A stretch of DNA of 64,000 nt from Sneathiella aquimaris (GTDB taxonomy: Bacteria; Pseudomonadota; Alphaproteobacteria; Sneathiellales; Sneathiellaceae): NCBI RefSeq assembly GCF_026409565.1, contig NZ_CP112881.1, positions 3,665,501-3,729,500 of the forward strand. The letters are read 5' to 3'. The notes beneath the pieces are model-generated. The model was not told the origin of the DNA. It did not search any database and saw nothing but the letters and a program-made list of their open reading frames with translations. The position numbers and the translations under genes were made by a program. Positions 1-8,834 of this stretch are shown here, one piece after another. How positions within the stretch are numbered: the stretch's first letter is position 1; each line of letters begins with the position of its first letter.

Positions 1-45
1 TTTGAAGAAAGCTGGCAGGAAAATTCGCCGGATACACCAAAATAA
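1..45 (+). CDS. Possible C-terminal tail of an upstream gene
   Basis: The first 14 codons of frame 1 are open and stop at a TAA at 43-45, giving a polar tail FEESWQENSPDTPK. This looks like the end of a gene that enters the window from the left. Fourteen residues are too few to name a family, and an open frame this short can occur by chance, so it is a weak call. Confidence 0.35.
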   Translation, partial: FEESWQENSPDTPK

Positions 46-174
46 ATAATTAATCCTTAAATCAGAAAGCTCTAAGATATGCAAAAACTGCATAGGTGAA
101 GTGCCATAATTCTGAATCTCATTTCGAAAGAACTGTCTTATATGTCGGTCATCGAATTTAGTGAGGATTGAGCG

Positions 175-399
175 ATGACTGTCTTACCATTTAATACATC
201 CTATAATGCCGCTGAAGAAATTCAACGGGCTGTTCTTTTTGTTGTCATTCGTGCTGAAAAGCTGGTTGATGCCTTTCAACAGCAACGTCGTTACAGAAAG
301 ACAGTAAACGCCCTGAATTCACTGGACAGTCGTTGTCTTGCAGATATTGGTCTGGATAAAGCGGATATCGAGCCAGTCGCAAAATCACTGTTCAAATAG
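175..399 (+). CDS. DUF1127 (YjiS-like) small protein
   Basis: A 74-residue protein whose C-terminal half carries the DUF1127 signature: a basic helix (QQRRYRKTVNALNSL) followed by LADIGLDKADIE at about residues 55-66. DUF1127 proteins are small and arginine-rich and are abundant in Alphaproteobacteria. Some members bind RNA or affect phosphate and carbon metabolism, but the role of this one is unknown. The ATG follows TGAGGATTGAGCG, a usable ribosome binding site. The gene stands alone and ends just before a strong terminator, so it is probably monocistronic. The 130 bases upstream are AT-rich, with no promoter I would assign. Confidence 0.8.
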   Translation: MTVLPFNTSYNAAEEIQRAVLFVVIRAEKLVDAFQQQRRYRKTVNALNSLDSRCLADIGLDKADIEPVAKSLFK

Positions 400-453
400 G
401 GAGCACAGGGACAGATTCCCCCCCTTTTGTCTGTCCCCACCCTGTTTGTTTTG

Positions 454-492
454 AAAACACCCTCACGCATTTTTGGCTGGGGGTGTTTTTTT
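454..492. terminator. Rho-independent terminator, probably bidirectional
   Basis: AAAACACCC at 454-462 pairs with GGGTGTTTT at about 481-489, and the plus strand continues into a run of T up to 492. On the minus strand the same stem is followed by TTTTCAAAAC. It sits between the convergent DUF1127 gene (ends 399) and the cyclotransferase gene (ends 511), so it can serve both. Confidence 0.8.
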
Positions 493-510
493 GTCTGCAA
501 ACATGCCGCC

Positions 511-1104
511 CTAGCCTTCAACCAAAGCCAAAATCTTATGCAACGGGCCGTCTGCAATACCGAATTCGTCCAAATGATCTACGGTGCTTTTCAGATAATC
601 CCGATTGGGACCACCGCGGCCTGACGCCGACGCAATAATACGCGCCGCTTCTTCTATCGTTGGGCGGCCACAATATTGTTCATGCTTTGGATCCGCAACA
701 AAAGTCAGCGCTGTCACCCTTTCATCTCGATCCAGCAGTTTTAACTGCACCATCTTGGGGACATATACGCGCGTGACCATTTCCCGCCGGTATAAATAAT
801 CGATCACAGGCTCCCGGATATCGGACGGGCACAGAATTGCTTTTCCTCGGCAGGAACCACCCGAGTCCAGCCCCAAAACCAAACCCGGTTTTTCTCGGGT
901 TCCACGGTGCACAACCGAAGAGACGCAAAAAGACCGATGATATCCATACACCTGTGCATCTGCCGTCCCTTTGTGATCAAATCCCGGCCGCCACATCAAA
1001 GAGCCGTAGCCAAATATCCACAAATCCTCTCCTTCTGGTAAGTCAGGAAGCGGATGATCAACCGGCGGCAGGTCCGGTTCTATTACAAGGTCATATTTAC
1101 GCAT
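511..1104 (-). CDS. ChaC-type gamma-glutamylcyclotransferase
   Basis: A 197-residue protein of the GGCT/ChaC fold. ChaC enzymes cleave the gamma-glutamyl bond of glutathione in the cytosol, releasing 5-oxoproline and Cys-Gly. The family signature YGSL is at about residues 33-36 (FGYGSLMWRPGF), and the catalytic glutamate lies in YLYRREM at about residue 108. The ATG at 1104 overlaps the TGA stop of the upstream permease gene as TGATG, so translation is probably coupled. A TTG one codon earlier is a less likely start. The enzyme fits the glutathione-linked genes elsewhere in the window (gshB, gloA-like, gloB). Substrate preference for glutathione over other gamma-glutamyl peptides is inferred from the family. 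Confidence 0.87.
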   Translation of the reverse strand: MRKYDLVIEPDLPPVDHPLPDLPEGEDLWIFGYGSLMWRPGFDHKGTADAQVYGYHRSFCVSSVVHRGTREKPGLVLGLDSGGSCRGKAILCPSDIREPVIDYLYRREMVTRVYVPKMVQLKLLDRDERVTALTFVADPKHEQYCGRPTIEEAARIIASASGRGGPNRDYLKSTVDHLDEFGIADGPLHKILALVEG

Positions 1105-2006
1105 CAAGAAGCCGTTCTGGGTTTAATATTCACAAGAGCCACCCCAACAATTGTTATTCCCATTCCAAGAAGGGAAACAAATGCCAGGCGTTCGTCAAAT
1201 AATAGGAAAGCAACGACAGCCGTACAAGGTGGCACAAGATAGAAAAGACTTGAGACATTAGCCGCCGCTCCATTTCTGAGGAGAATGTAAAGCAGACTGA
1301 CAGCCCCCAAAGAAAGAACAAAGACCAACCAGGCTAAAGCGAACACCAGCTCCCCGCTCCAGACAATGATACGGTCTTCCAAGAGAAACGACATGCCCAC
1401 AAAATAGGCCGTTGCAACAATGAACTGGATGAAATTACCGCTCTTCAGGCTCATGCCGGAGCAATATTTTTTCTGGTATAGGGTGCCAAAAGATATGGAT
1501 AACAAAGCCAAAAAACTAAGACCAATGGCGAAAACAGACCCCTCCCCCAGTGACAGTTTTTCCGCGACGACCAGAAAGACGCCAAGCAAACCGAATAATA
1601 GCCCCGCCCATTGTATCCGGCTTACTTTTTCAGAAAGTAGAATTCCGGCCATCGCTCCGACAATAAGCGGCTGAATTCCGACAATAAGGGCCGATGTTCC
1701 TGCCGGAACACCCAATCCAATTGACCAGAAGACGAACCCCAGATATCCCCCATGCATCAGCAGGCCGGCAAATCCGATATGCCCCCAATCCTGCCAGCGG
1801 TCCGGCCAACGCGTCCGCGTTAGCGTTACCAGAGGTAAAAACAATAAAACACAAATTCCAAAACGCACCGCAAGAAATGTCATGGGTTCGATATATGGTA
1901 ACCCAAGCTTTGCGCCGATAAAGCCCGTGCTCCACAAGAAGACAAAGACCGCGGGCATCATCGTCAGCATAATCGTGTTTTTACTCGCAGGGTGAGCGTT
2001 CGGCAT
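1104..2006 (-). CDS. DMT-superfamily permease (EamA domains)
   Basis: A 300-residue integral membrane protein with about ten hydrophobic segments arranged as two EamA repeats, the usual size and build of drug/metabolite transporter family permeases. Such proteins usually export amino acids or other small metabolites from the cytoplasm, but substrate cannot be read from sequence. The first segment (AVFVFLWSTGFIGAKLGLPY) is characteristic. It precedes the cyclotransferase gene with a TGATG overlap, so the two form an operon. It diverges from the DUF2125 gene across about 100 bases. Confidence 0.85.
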   Translation of the reverse strand: MPNAHPASKNTIMLTMMPAVFVFLWSTGFIGAKLGLPYIEPMTFLAVRFGICVLLFLPLVTLTRTRWPDRWQDWGHIGFAGLLMHGGYLGFVFWSIGLGVPAGTSALIVGIQPLIVGAMAGILLSEKVSRIQWAGLLFGLLGVFLVVAEKLSLGEGSVFAIGLSFLALLSISFGTLYQKKYCSGMSLKSGNFIQFIVATAYFVGMSFLLEDRIIVWSGELVFALAWLVFVLSLGAVSLLYILLRNGAAANVSSLFYLVPPCTAVVAFLLFDERLAFVSLLGMGITIVGVALVNIKPRTAS

Positions 2007-2108
2007 AATGGGTTAAACTTTTCATTGGAAAGTCAGTGACAGACAGGCTCGTAAACTTATAGAGTGCCTGCACAAAGCTCAAGCGTTAGAAGAATTGGGA
2101 ACTATTTC

Positions 2109-3146
2109 ATGCGTATCATCCTATCCTCGTTGATTGGACTTGCTGTTCTTATTGGGGGATATGCCCTGTGGTGGAAAAGTGTTGCCGACACCGCAGAACA
2201 GGCCTATCACAACTGGAAAAAGGCCAAAACCGAACTGGGATATGTCATTGAAAACAGTCCTATAGAGATATCTGACTTCCCTTACAGAGTACGGCTTTCA
2301 TTTGCCGACTTCTCCATAAAAGAACCCAATCCGGATAGACAGGCCCGAATTGAAGGGAAGGATTTATGGATTGTCATGGAACCCTGGAATGTGACCCATG
2401 TGATCTTTGGCGCCAAGAACACGCTCAAGACAAACTGGCAGGACAAGGGTATAAGCCGGTCCGCAACCCTAAATTCAGACTCGCTTCTTGGTAGCGCAAC
2501 TCTGACCCTCTCCGGACAATTAGAGAAGCTTGCGCTTGATGGCACCAATCTTCGACTTGAGCCTGACTGGCGCGCACCGATAACAGTGAACCGGCTTCAA
2601 ATTCACGAGCGTGAACAGCCAACCACATATTCAGATAAGGATCACAAAGAAACATCCGTATCTGGCCGTCAACTTGTCCTGCGAGCGGATCAGGTCAAGT
2701 TGATTGATGACAAAAATCATTTCTTAGGCGAAACGATTGAAAAGCTGGCTATCTCTGCCGTTCTCGAAGGCTCGTGGCAGGATTTCAGGAACGCGGGCAC
2801 TATCACTGCCTGGCGGGAAAACGGGGGCTCTATCGACATTCAGGAGCTGCTATTCTTAAAAGGGGATACCGAGATCGTGACCAACGGGACTTTGGCGTTA
2901 GACGAGGCCAACCGCCCAATAGGTGCCTTTTCGGCCAATATCAAGGGGTTCAATGATCTGATCGAAGCGTTCGTTGATGCAGGCCGCCTTAACAGAAAGA
3001 ACATTCAAACCGTCGAGTTTGCCGTAAATTTGCTCGCCCGCGAAAACGAAGAAGGTGTCCGTGTTCTTAAGATACCGCTGACATTTCAAACCGGAGGGAT
3101 CTATCTGGGCCCAATTTTCCTTGGCAAAATTGATCCCCTCTTTTAA
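2109..3146 (+). CDS. DUF2125 domain protein, membrane-anchored
   Basis: A 345-residue protein with one N-terminal hydrophobic segment (about residues 5-22, IILSSLIGLAVLIGGYALWW) and a long, mainly beta-rich remainder matching the alphaproteobacterial DUF2125 family. The topology suggests an inner-membrane anchor or uncleaved signal with the body in the periplasm. Its function is unknown. The ATG at 2109 is chosen over an in-frame GTG at 2064 because it follows a GGGA ribosome binding site and directly precedes the hydrophobic segment. Its TAA stop overlaps the stop of the convergent prephenate dehydrogenase gene as TTAA at 3143-3146. Confidence 0.75.
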   Translation: MRIILSSLIGLAVLIGGYALWWKSVADTAEQAYHNWKKAKTELGYVIENSPIEISDFPYRVRLSFADFSIKEPNPDRQARIEGKDLWIVMEPWNVTHVIFGAKNTLKTNWQDKGISRSATLNSDSLLGSATLTLSGQLEKLALDGTNLRLEPDWRAPITVNRLQIHEREQPTTYSDKDHKETSVSGRQLVLRADQVKLIDDKNHFLGETIEKLAISAVLEGSWQDFRNAGTITAWRENGGSIDIQELLFLKGDTEIVTNGTLALDEANRPIGAFSANIKGFNDLIEAFVDAGRLNRKNIQTVEFAVNLLARENEEGVRVLKIPLTFQTGGIYLGPIFLGKIDPLF

Positions 3147-4087
3147 TCGGATTGATCCTCAACATGGGCGGTCCGTCCGAAATCTGCTTCTGCGGTTTCC
3201 TGACCGGCATCAATAATCTGGCGACGAATAGCCCGGGTGCGGGAAAACATCTGAAACAAAGCATCCCCGTCGCCCCAGCGGATTGCCCGCTGCAAAGCTG
3301 TCAGGTCTTCTGAAAACCGACCAAGCATTTCCAGAACGGCGTCTTTGTTATTCAGAAAAACATCCCGCCACATTGTCGGATCAGACGCCGCCAAACGGGT
3401 AAAGTCCCGGAAACCACCTGCAGAATATTTGATCACTTCTGATTGTGTGACCTCCTGCAAATCATCAGCTGTTCCAACAATATTATAGGCTACCAAATGC
3501 GGAATATGCGAGGTAATAGCGAGAACAAGATCGTGATGTTTAGCATCCATATTCTCAACGCTACTGCCCATTCCGCGCCAGAAATCGGAAAGCTTTTCGA
3601 TGCCGGCCTCCGTCGATTTTTCTGACGGCGTAAGAATACACCAGCGTTTCTCGAACAATTCAGCAAATCCAGCGGCCGGTCCGGATTTCTCAGTACCCGC
3701 AATCGGATGCCCGGCCACGAAATCAACACCCTCCGGAATAAACGGCTCAATGGCTTCGACTACCATTTGTTTGACTGACCCCACATCCGTTACCAGTGCC
3801 CCCGGTTCCAGATGCGGCTGTATTTCTTTGGCGAGCGCCCCATAGGTACCAACAGGGGTACATAAAATGATCAGGTCTGCGCCGGCCACAGCGTCCGCTG
3901 CGCGCTCATAAGCATGATCAACAATGCCCAGTTCAAGCGCTACCCTTCGGGTGTCGTGTGTTCTTGCTGAACAGACAATTTCGCTGACCAGATTTTTCTG
4001 ACGCGCGGCGCGGGCAATGGACGATCCGATCAAACCGATACCGATCAGGGCCATCTTCTTAAATTTAACGGTGGTCTCTTTCGACAT
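3143..4087 (-). CDS. tyrC: Prephenate/arogenate dehydrogenase family protein
   Basis: A 314-residue protein of the TyrA family, which oxidatively decarboxylates prephenate or arogenate on the way to tyrosine. The N-terminal Rossmann fingerprint GIGLIGSSIARAAR is at about residues 16-29, followed by the GHPIAGTEKSG segment at about 124-134 that contributes the catalytic histidine. It is the last gene of an operon with chorismate mutase and hisC, 1 base after the hisC stop, which fits a tyrosine/phenylalanine pathway. I cannot tell from sequence whether prephenate or arogenate is preferred. Confidence 0.92.
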   Translation of the reverse strand: MSKETTVKFKKMALIGIGLIGSSIARAARQKNLVSEIVCSARTHDTRRVALELGIVDHAYERAADAVAGADLIILCTPVGTYGALAKEIQPHLEPGALVTDVGSVKQMVVEAIEPFIPEGVDFVAGHPIAGTEKSGPAAGFAELFEKRWCILTPSEKSTEAGIEKLSDFWRGMGSSVENMDAKHHDLVLAITSHIPHLVAYNIVGTADDLQEVTQSEVIKYSAGGFRDFTRLAASDPTMWRDVFLNNKDAVLEMLGRFSEDLTALQRAIRWGDGDALFQMFSRTRAIRRQIIDAGQETAEADFGRTAHVEDQSD

Positions 4088-4088
4088 T

Positions 4089-5183
4089 TTACTGTTCCAG
4101 AAATTCGCGAAGGGCCTCTATGACGGCCCGGTTATCATCATCCAGCCCGATCGACATCCGTAAACTATCTGGCAAACCGTAAGAAGCGACACTGCGCAAA
4201 ACAAGTCCACGCGCACTTAAAAATGCCTCAGCATCAGCGGCTGATTTACCCGTATCCTTGAAATTCATCAGAACAAAATTGCCAACACTATCCGTGACAT
4301 CAAGCCCCAGCCCACGAAGGCTTTGGGTTAAGATCGGCAACCATTTATCATTATGTTCCCGCGCTTTTTGCACGAACTCCTGATCTCGTACGGCTTCCAC
4401 AGCCGCTGCCTGTGCAATCGCGTTTACATTAAAAGGGCCCCGGATCCGGTGCAAAACATCGATCACGGCCTGTGGTCCAAACGCCCATCCAACCCGCAGG
4501 GCAGAAAGACCATAAATCTTGGAAAATGTCCGTGTCATCACGACATTTTCAGACCGTTCTACTAATGAAATACCAGCCTCATAATCGCTTTTTGTCACAT
4601 ATTCTGCATAGGCCGCATCCAGCACCAGCAAAATATCAGATCGCAACCCCGCCTGCAGGCGTTCTACCTCAGAAAACGGGATATAGGTGCCGGTCGGATT
4701 ATTGGGATTCGCCAAAAACACAATTTTCGTTTTATCTGTTACGGCGGCGAGCAATGCATCAACATCTGTAGTCAGGTTTTTCTCAGGCGCCTTTACAGGG
4801 GTTGCCCCATTGGCCAGAGCAGCAAGCTCATAGACAAGAAATCCATGCTCGCAAAACAGGACCTCATCCCCAGGCCCGGCATAGGCGTTAGTCAAAAGGG
4901 ACAACAACTCATCCGAGCCATTCCCGCAAATCAAGGACTGTGGGTCCAGACCATGAATATCGCCAATTGCCGCCAGCAGAGCAGAAGAGCCGCCATCCGG
5001 ATAAAGGTGAAGACTGTCTGCCAGATCTTTCAAAACGTCTTTCGCCTTTGGGCTTGCCCCTAAAGGTGTTTCGTTTGAAGAGAGTTTTACAACTTTTCCT
5101 GTCCCCGTACCGGCTGATTTTCCGCCAACATAGGGAGTTATATCCAAAATACCGGATTTAGGAGTAGGGGTAGCGACAGACAT
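4089..5183 (-). CDS. hisC: Histidinol-phosphate/aromatic aminotransferase (HisC family)
   Basis: A 364-residue fold-type I PLP aminotransferase. The PLP lysine is K222 in TFSKIYGL, the NPNNPTGT motif is at about 159-166, and the DAAYAEY segment is at about 189-195. HisC-family enzymes transaminate histidinol phosphate and often aromatic keto acids as well. Here the gene lies between chorismate mutase and prephenate dehydrogenase rather than in the his operon at 55.6-59.7 kb, which lacks a hisC. The likely reading is that this enzyme serves both histidine and tyrosine/phenylalanine synthesis. Confidence 0.9.
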   Translation of the reverse strand: MSVATPTPKSGILDITPYVGGKSAGTGTGKVVKLSSNETPLGASPKAKDVLKDLADSLHLYPDGGSSALLAAIGDIHGLDPQSLICGNGSDELLSLLTNAYAGPGDEVLFCEHGFLVYELAALANGATPVKAPEKNLTTDVDALLAAVTDKTKIVFLANPNNPTGTYIPFSEVERLQAGLRSDILLVLDAAYAEYVTKSDYEAGISLVERSENVVMTRTFSKIYGLSALRVGWAFGPQAVIDVLHRIRGPFNVNAIAQAAAVEAVRDQEFVQKAREHNDKWLPILTQSLRGLGLDVTDSVGNFVLMNFKDTGKSAADAEAFLSARGLVLRSVASYGLPDSLRMSIGLDDDNRAVIEALREFLEQ

Positions 5184-5219
5184 CGACTTTCTTTCAGATC
5201 AGAGGATAAAGGGTGATAA

Positions 5220-6083
5220 TTATTCCGATTTCATGGGAACCGCAAAGGCTCCCAAAATGACCAGTTTTATGACACCACTGCCGACGAGTTCCTTAAAGTC
5301 GACCAGACGCGGATCATCTTCCGGTACAAATTCGGGGATCTGGAATAGGTGGAGCCAGTCCCCCTCTTCCGCAACGGGAGAGCGAGAGTCAATGCAGTAA
5401 CCGGGGATACCGGTTTTTTCCAGATATTCGTTAAGACGGGCGCGACTGACTTCCTCTTGCGTCACCAACACCATGAGGGTTTCATCATTGCCTGAAGGTT
5501 CCGGCTCGGCCTGCCCGATCACCAAGGCAGTCAGATCCTCAAAGCTGCCCGATCTGTTCGGTGTAAAAGGAAGGCATGCCAGCACTTTAGGAACGGTTTC
5601 GCCTCCTTGTGCCAAATGGACCCACCAGGTATCCCGCTCCAGATTTAGCCACGGCATAACACCCAGGGTCGAGGGATCGCTGGAGACTTCACGCAAAACA
5701 ACCATCGGTGACTTATGCAGCGTCATCGGGGTCGCAGACCCAAAATGACAGCGCGCCAAGTCCCAAAACCCTACAGATTTTTCAGGGGCTGTGATCGCCA
5801 CAGAATGTGGTTTTTGCATTCGGCACACCGCCGAAATCATCTCACGCCAGATACGGGCAACAACTTCATCCGCCAAATCGCTGGAATGCTTTTCAAGAAT
5901 CCGGCGCATCACGTTAGCTTCGCGGCCCGGCCGAAAAATCGGCCCGTCCACTTTTTCTTCCCGTTTGGCCGCAGCAATATCCTTGACGATACTAACGCGG
6001 CGTTCAAGAACCTCTAAAAGCTCATCATCCAATCGATCAATTTCGGTTCGGAGTGCTTCCAGTTTTTTATTTGTTTGTGTCAC
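5220..6083 (-). CDS. Chorismate mutase (AroQ) fused to a degenerate prephenate dehydratase-like region
   Basis: A 287-residue protein. Residues 1-90 are an AroQ chorismate mutase domain with the active-site set recognisable (R12, R28/R29, K40, R54-E55). It converts chorismate to prephenate. The remainder aligns by eye with prephenate dehydratase plus ACT but is shortened and eroded. The catalytic TRF motif of PheA reads TAL at 185-187, followed by the familiar EPSGND stretch, and the ACT-domain ESRP motif reads DSRS at 232-235. It is first in the operon ahead of hisC and tyrC, 36 bases before hisC. Dehydratase activity is doubtful, so a separate pheA would be expected outside this window. The mutase call is firm; the tail call is inference. 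Confidence 0.85.
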   Translation of the reverse strand: MTQTNKKLEALRTEIDRLDDELLEVLERRVSIVKDIAAAKREEKVDGPIFRPGREANVMRRILEKHSSDLADEVVARIWREMISAVCRMQKPHSVAITAPEKSVGFWDLARCHFGSATPMTLHKSPMVVLREVSSDPSTLGVMPWLNLERDTWWVHLAQGGETVPKVLACLPFTPNRSGSFEDLTALVIGQAEPEPSGNDETLMVLVTQEEVSRARLNEYLEKTGIPGYCIDSRSPVAEEGDWLHLFQIPEFVPEDDPRLVDFKELVGSGVIKLVILGAFAVPMKSE

Positions 6084-6245
6084 ATTCTATACCTGAAATT
6101 ATCAAGCCCAGTGGCATATCTTGTACTATTCGATGGACAAATGATAAGTAATTATTGACATATATTGCCCGACAGCCCTAGCTATCAGCAATATAACCCA
6201 AAACAAAGATTTTTCTATCAAACCAGTGCGAAAAGAGTTCTGATC

Positions 6246-7391
6246 GTGTCAAATACCTCATCTGAAGCAAACCATCATTCCGTGATATTGGGAACAGATC
6301 AACCCATGCCACTGGATTGCGGAACAATGATGCGGGATATTTCGGTCTCTTACAACACTTATGGTACGTTAAATGCAGATAAATCAAATGCGGTGTTGGT
6401 CTGCCATGCTCTTACGGGTGACCAATATGCAGCAAGTCAGCAACCTTTAACTGGTAAGGATGGTTGGTGGACCATCATGATCGGACCGGGAAAAGTGCTG
6501 GATACCGACAAATATTTTATTGTCTGCAGCAACGTTCTAGGCGGCTGCATGGGAACAACCGGCCCCAAGGATATCAATCCCGAAACCGGAAAACCCTATG
6601 CCCTTGATTTTCCGATTATTACGATCGGTGACATGGTCCGTCTGCAAGCCTTGTTGCAGGATTACCTTGAAATTCCTGACTGGTTCTCCGTCATAGGTGG
6701 TTCCATGGGTGGCATGCAGGTGCTGGAATGGGCAAGTTCTTATTCTGAACGATGCTTCAGCGTCATTCCGATTGCAACTGCGGCCAAACATTCCGCACAG
6801 AATATTGCCTTTCATGAAGTCGGGCGGCAGGCAGTGATGGCAGACCCGAACTGGCATGGCGGACACTATCAGGAACAAAATTCCAAACCACGGGCAGGCT
6901 TGGCGGTTGCCCGGATGGCGGCCCATGTCACCTATTTGTCCGAGTCTGCCCTTCACCGCAAATTCGGCCGTAATCTTCAGGACCGGGACAAACTCGCCTA
7001 TGGGTTTGACGCTGATTTTCAGGTTGAAAGTTACCTGCGGTACCAAGGGATCAATTTTGTCGATCGATTTGATCCCAATTCGTATCTCTATATTACTCGA
7101 GCAATGGATTATTTTGATTTGGCAAGAGACAATGGCGGTTCACTTGCAAAAGCATTTGAAGGGGCTGACACCCGCTTTTGTGTCGTCTCTTTTTCCAGTG
7201 ACTGGCTTTTTCCGACCACTGAAAGCAAGGAAATTGTCCGCGCTTTAAATGCGGTTGCAGCGAATGTCAGCTTTGTTGAAATTGAAACTGACAAGGGACA
7301 TGATGCCTTTCTACTGGACACACCTCATATGCTGGAAACCATCGGTGGCTTCCTGCAATCGACAGCGCAACGCAGGGGGATTGCCGCGTGA
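6246..7391 (+). CDS. metX: Homoserine O-acetyltransferase
   Basis: A 381-residue alpha/beta-hydrolase-fold enzyme that activates homoserine as O-acetyl- or O-succinyl-homoserine for methionine synthesis. The nucleophile elbow GGSMGGM is at about residues 151-157, and DKGHDAF near the C-terminus carries the catalytic His. I chose the GTG at 6246 because the family normally begins shortly before [13 protein letters not shown], and AAAAGAG precedes it. An in-frame TTG at 6165 would add 27 residues with no family match. Its TGA overlaps the metW start as GTGA, the classic metXW arrangement. A TTGACA at 6155-6160 could be the -35 of its promoter, but the -10 is poor. Confidence 0.92.
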   Translation: MSNTSSEANHHSVILGTDQPMPLDCGTMMRDISVSYNTYGTLNADKSNAVLVCHALTGDQYAASQQPLTGKDGWWTIMIGPGKVLDTDKYFIVCSNVLGGCMGTTGPKDINPETGKPYALDFPIITIGDMVRLQALLQDYLEIPDWFSVIGGSMGGMQVLEWASSYSERCFSVIPIATAAKHSAQNIAFHEVGRQAVMADPNWHGGHYQEQNSKPRAGLAVARMAAHVTYLSESALHRKFGRNLQDRDKLAYGFDADFQVESYLRYQGINFVDRFDPNSYLYITRAMDYFDLARDNGGSLAKAFEGADTRFCVVSFSSDWLFPTTESKEIVRALNAVAANVSFVEIETDKGHDAFLLDTPHMLETIGGFLQSTAQRRGIAA

Positions 7392-8020
7392 TTGAAAAAA
7401 CAAGTCCCGTCCGTCCCCAGGATATTCGCGTTGATTTTCAACTGATTGCAGAAATGGTCGCACCGGGTAGCCGGGTACTTGATGTCGGCTGTGCGGAAGG
7501 CACACTGCTTGCCCATCTGATCGCCACAAAAAATGTCGATGGACGGGGCGTGGAATTAAGCCAGGAAGGGGTGAATGCCTGCGTTGCCAAAGGTCTTTCT
7601 GTTGTTCAGGGCGATGCCGACCTTGATCTGGTGGATTATCCGAATAAAGCGTTTGATTACGTCATTTTGAGCCAGACCCTGCAAGCGACCCACAATCCAA
7701 AAGCAGTGATGGAGCAATTGCTTCGGGTTGGAAAAAAAGCGGTTGTCTCTTTTCCGAATTTCGCTTTTTGGCGGTGCCGGGCGTATCTTGCCTTTAAAGG
7801 AAGGATGCCAATGACAAGCGAACTGGATTACGCTTGGCATGAAACGCCGAATATCCACTTTTGCACGCTCCTTGATTTCACCGCCTTGTGCCGTGAACTG
7901 GATATAACGATCGAGCAATCGGTCATCGTGAAGGAAAACGGGTCAATTATGAAAGATGGACCCTTAGGGTTTGCTGCCAATTTTTTTGGTGCTCAATGTG
8001 TTTTTCTATTATCCCGTTAA
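7388..8020 (+). CDS. metW: Methionine biosynthesis protein MetW
   Basis: A 210-residue class I SAM-dependent methyltransferase-like protein. The SAM-binding motif [11 protein letters not shown] lies at about residues 29-39. MetW is almost always encoded directly after metX and is needed for full MetX function in several bacteria. Here the GTG start overlaps the metX stop by 4 bases, so expression is translationally coupled. Whether it methylates anything is unclear in the family. The gene ends in a 4-bp overlap (TTAA) with the convergent methyltransferase gene. Confidence 0.92.
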   Translation: MIEKTSPVRPQDIRVDFQLIAEMVAPGSRVLDVGCAEGTLLAHLIATKNVDGRGVELSQEGVNACVAKGLSVVQGDADLDLVDYPNKAFDYVILSQTLQATHNPKAVMEQLLRVGKKAVVSFPNFAFWRCRAYLAFKGRMPMTSELDYAWHETPNIHFCTLLDFTALCRELDITIEQSVIVKENGSIMKDGPLGFAANFFGAQCVFLLSR

Positions 8021-8784
8021 TCTGACTCCGACGCATCGCGCCCCATAGAGCGTCCCGCACCTATGGGGCGGGCCGCGGGCGCAATGACCGGACGGAAACG
8101 ACGCTCTTTCTTCGTTCCCTCTGACAACGCAAAGATCTGTTTTTCGGCTTCGATAATCCGCACGCCGCTGAAGCCCGGCCACCACCGTTCGCCCAGATTT
8201 TCAACAAATCGCGCAGCCCGCAAATTCATCCGCGCCCCACTTGGCGGGAAATACAAGGCCCCGGCGACATCACTTGTTGTAAAATGGTTCTGCCGCAGGA
8301 TCCGCTTCAACTGCTTGTCACTGTAAGGATAACCATAGCCGAAAGGTGTTTTTTCCAACCGTGCCCAGACGCCCCGGCGTCCCGGAACAATGACCATCAA
8401 CTTACCGCTGGAGGTCAATACACGCCAGATTTCCTGCAATGTTGCATCGGTAAACCGACAATTCTCAAGACCGTGGACCCATAAAATCCGATCAACAGAG
8501 CTGTCACCAAGTGGCAAGGACCCTTCATCGGCCAGACCGACTAGACCGGGGCCTTCATGCGGCCATTGGATGACCCCTTGTTCTGCAGGCATAAAGGCGA
8601 TGGTTCTTTCTGTTTCTGAACGAAAGGGAAACAGGTAAGGCGTTGCATATCCCAGACCCAGAAGACGAAAGTTGGAGATATCCGGCCACAACTGGCGGAT
8701 TTTCCGCACTAGCGCCCGCCTGACCACGCCCCCCAAATGGCTGTGATAAAATTTCCGTAATTCGATGACATCAGGCCGCATCAT
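8017..8784 (-). CDS. Class I SAM-dependent methyltransferase domain protein
   Basis: A 255-residue protein with a class I methyltransferase-type Rossmann region (LLGLGYATPYL at about 41-51, then LPLGDSSVDRILWVHGLE further on), resembling the Methyltransf_11 family. Homologues are common next to gloB in Alphaproteobacteria. The substrate is unknown. The protein starts with two consecutive ATG codons (8784 and 8781) and either may be used. It diverges from gloB across 50 bases, so the two may share a promoter region. Confidence 0.75.
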   Translation of the reverse strand: MMRPDVIELRKFYHSHLGGVVRRALVRKIRQLWPDISNFRLLGLGYATPYLFPFRSETERTIAFMPAEQGVIQWPHEGPGLVGLADEGSLPLGDSSVDRILWVHGLENCRFTDATLQEIWRVLTSSGKLMVIVPGRRGVWARLEKTPFGYGYPYSDKQLKRILRQNHFTTSDVAGALYFPPSGARMNLRAARFVENLGERWWPGFSGVRIIEAEKQIFALSEGTKKERRFRPVIAPAARPIGAGRSMGRDASESD

Positions 8785-8834
8785 GATGTTATACTCCCCA
8801 CCAGAGCCAGAAATTAGAATAAAGTCAGAAATCC

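Noticed and set aside
6084-6245. SAM-II riboswitch upstream of metX, common in Alphaproteobacteria
   Set aside because: The 160-base leader is AT-rich and I could not find the SAM-II stem and pseudoknot elements.
6165-6245. 27-codon N-terminal extension of metX from a TTG
   Set aside because: The added residues have no family match, and the GTG at 6246 fits the usual MetX start.
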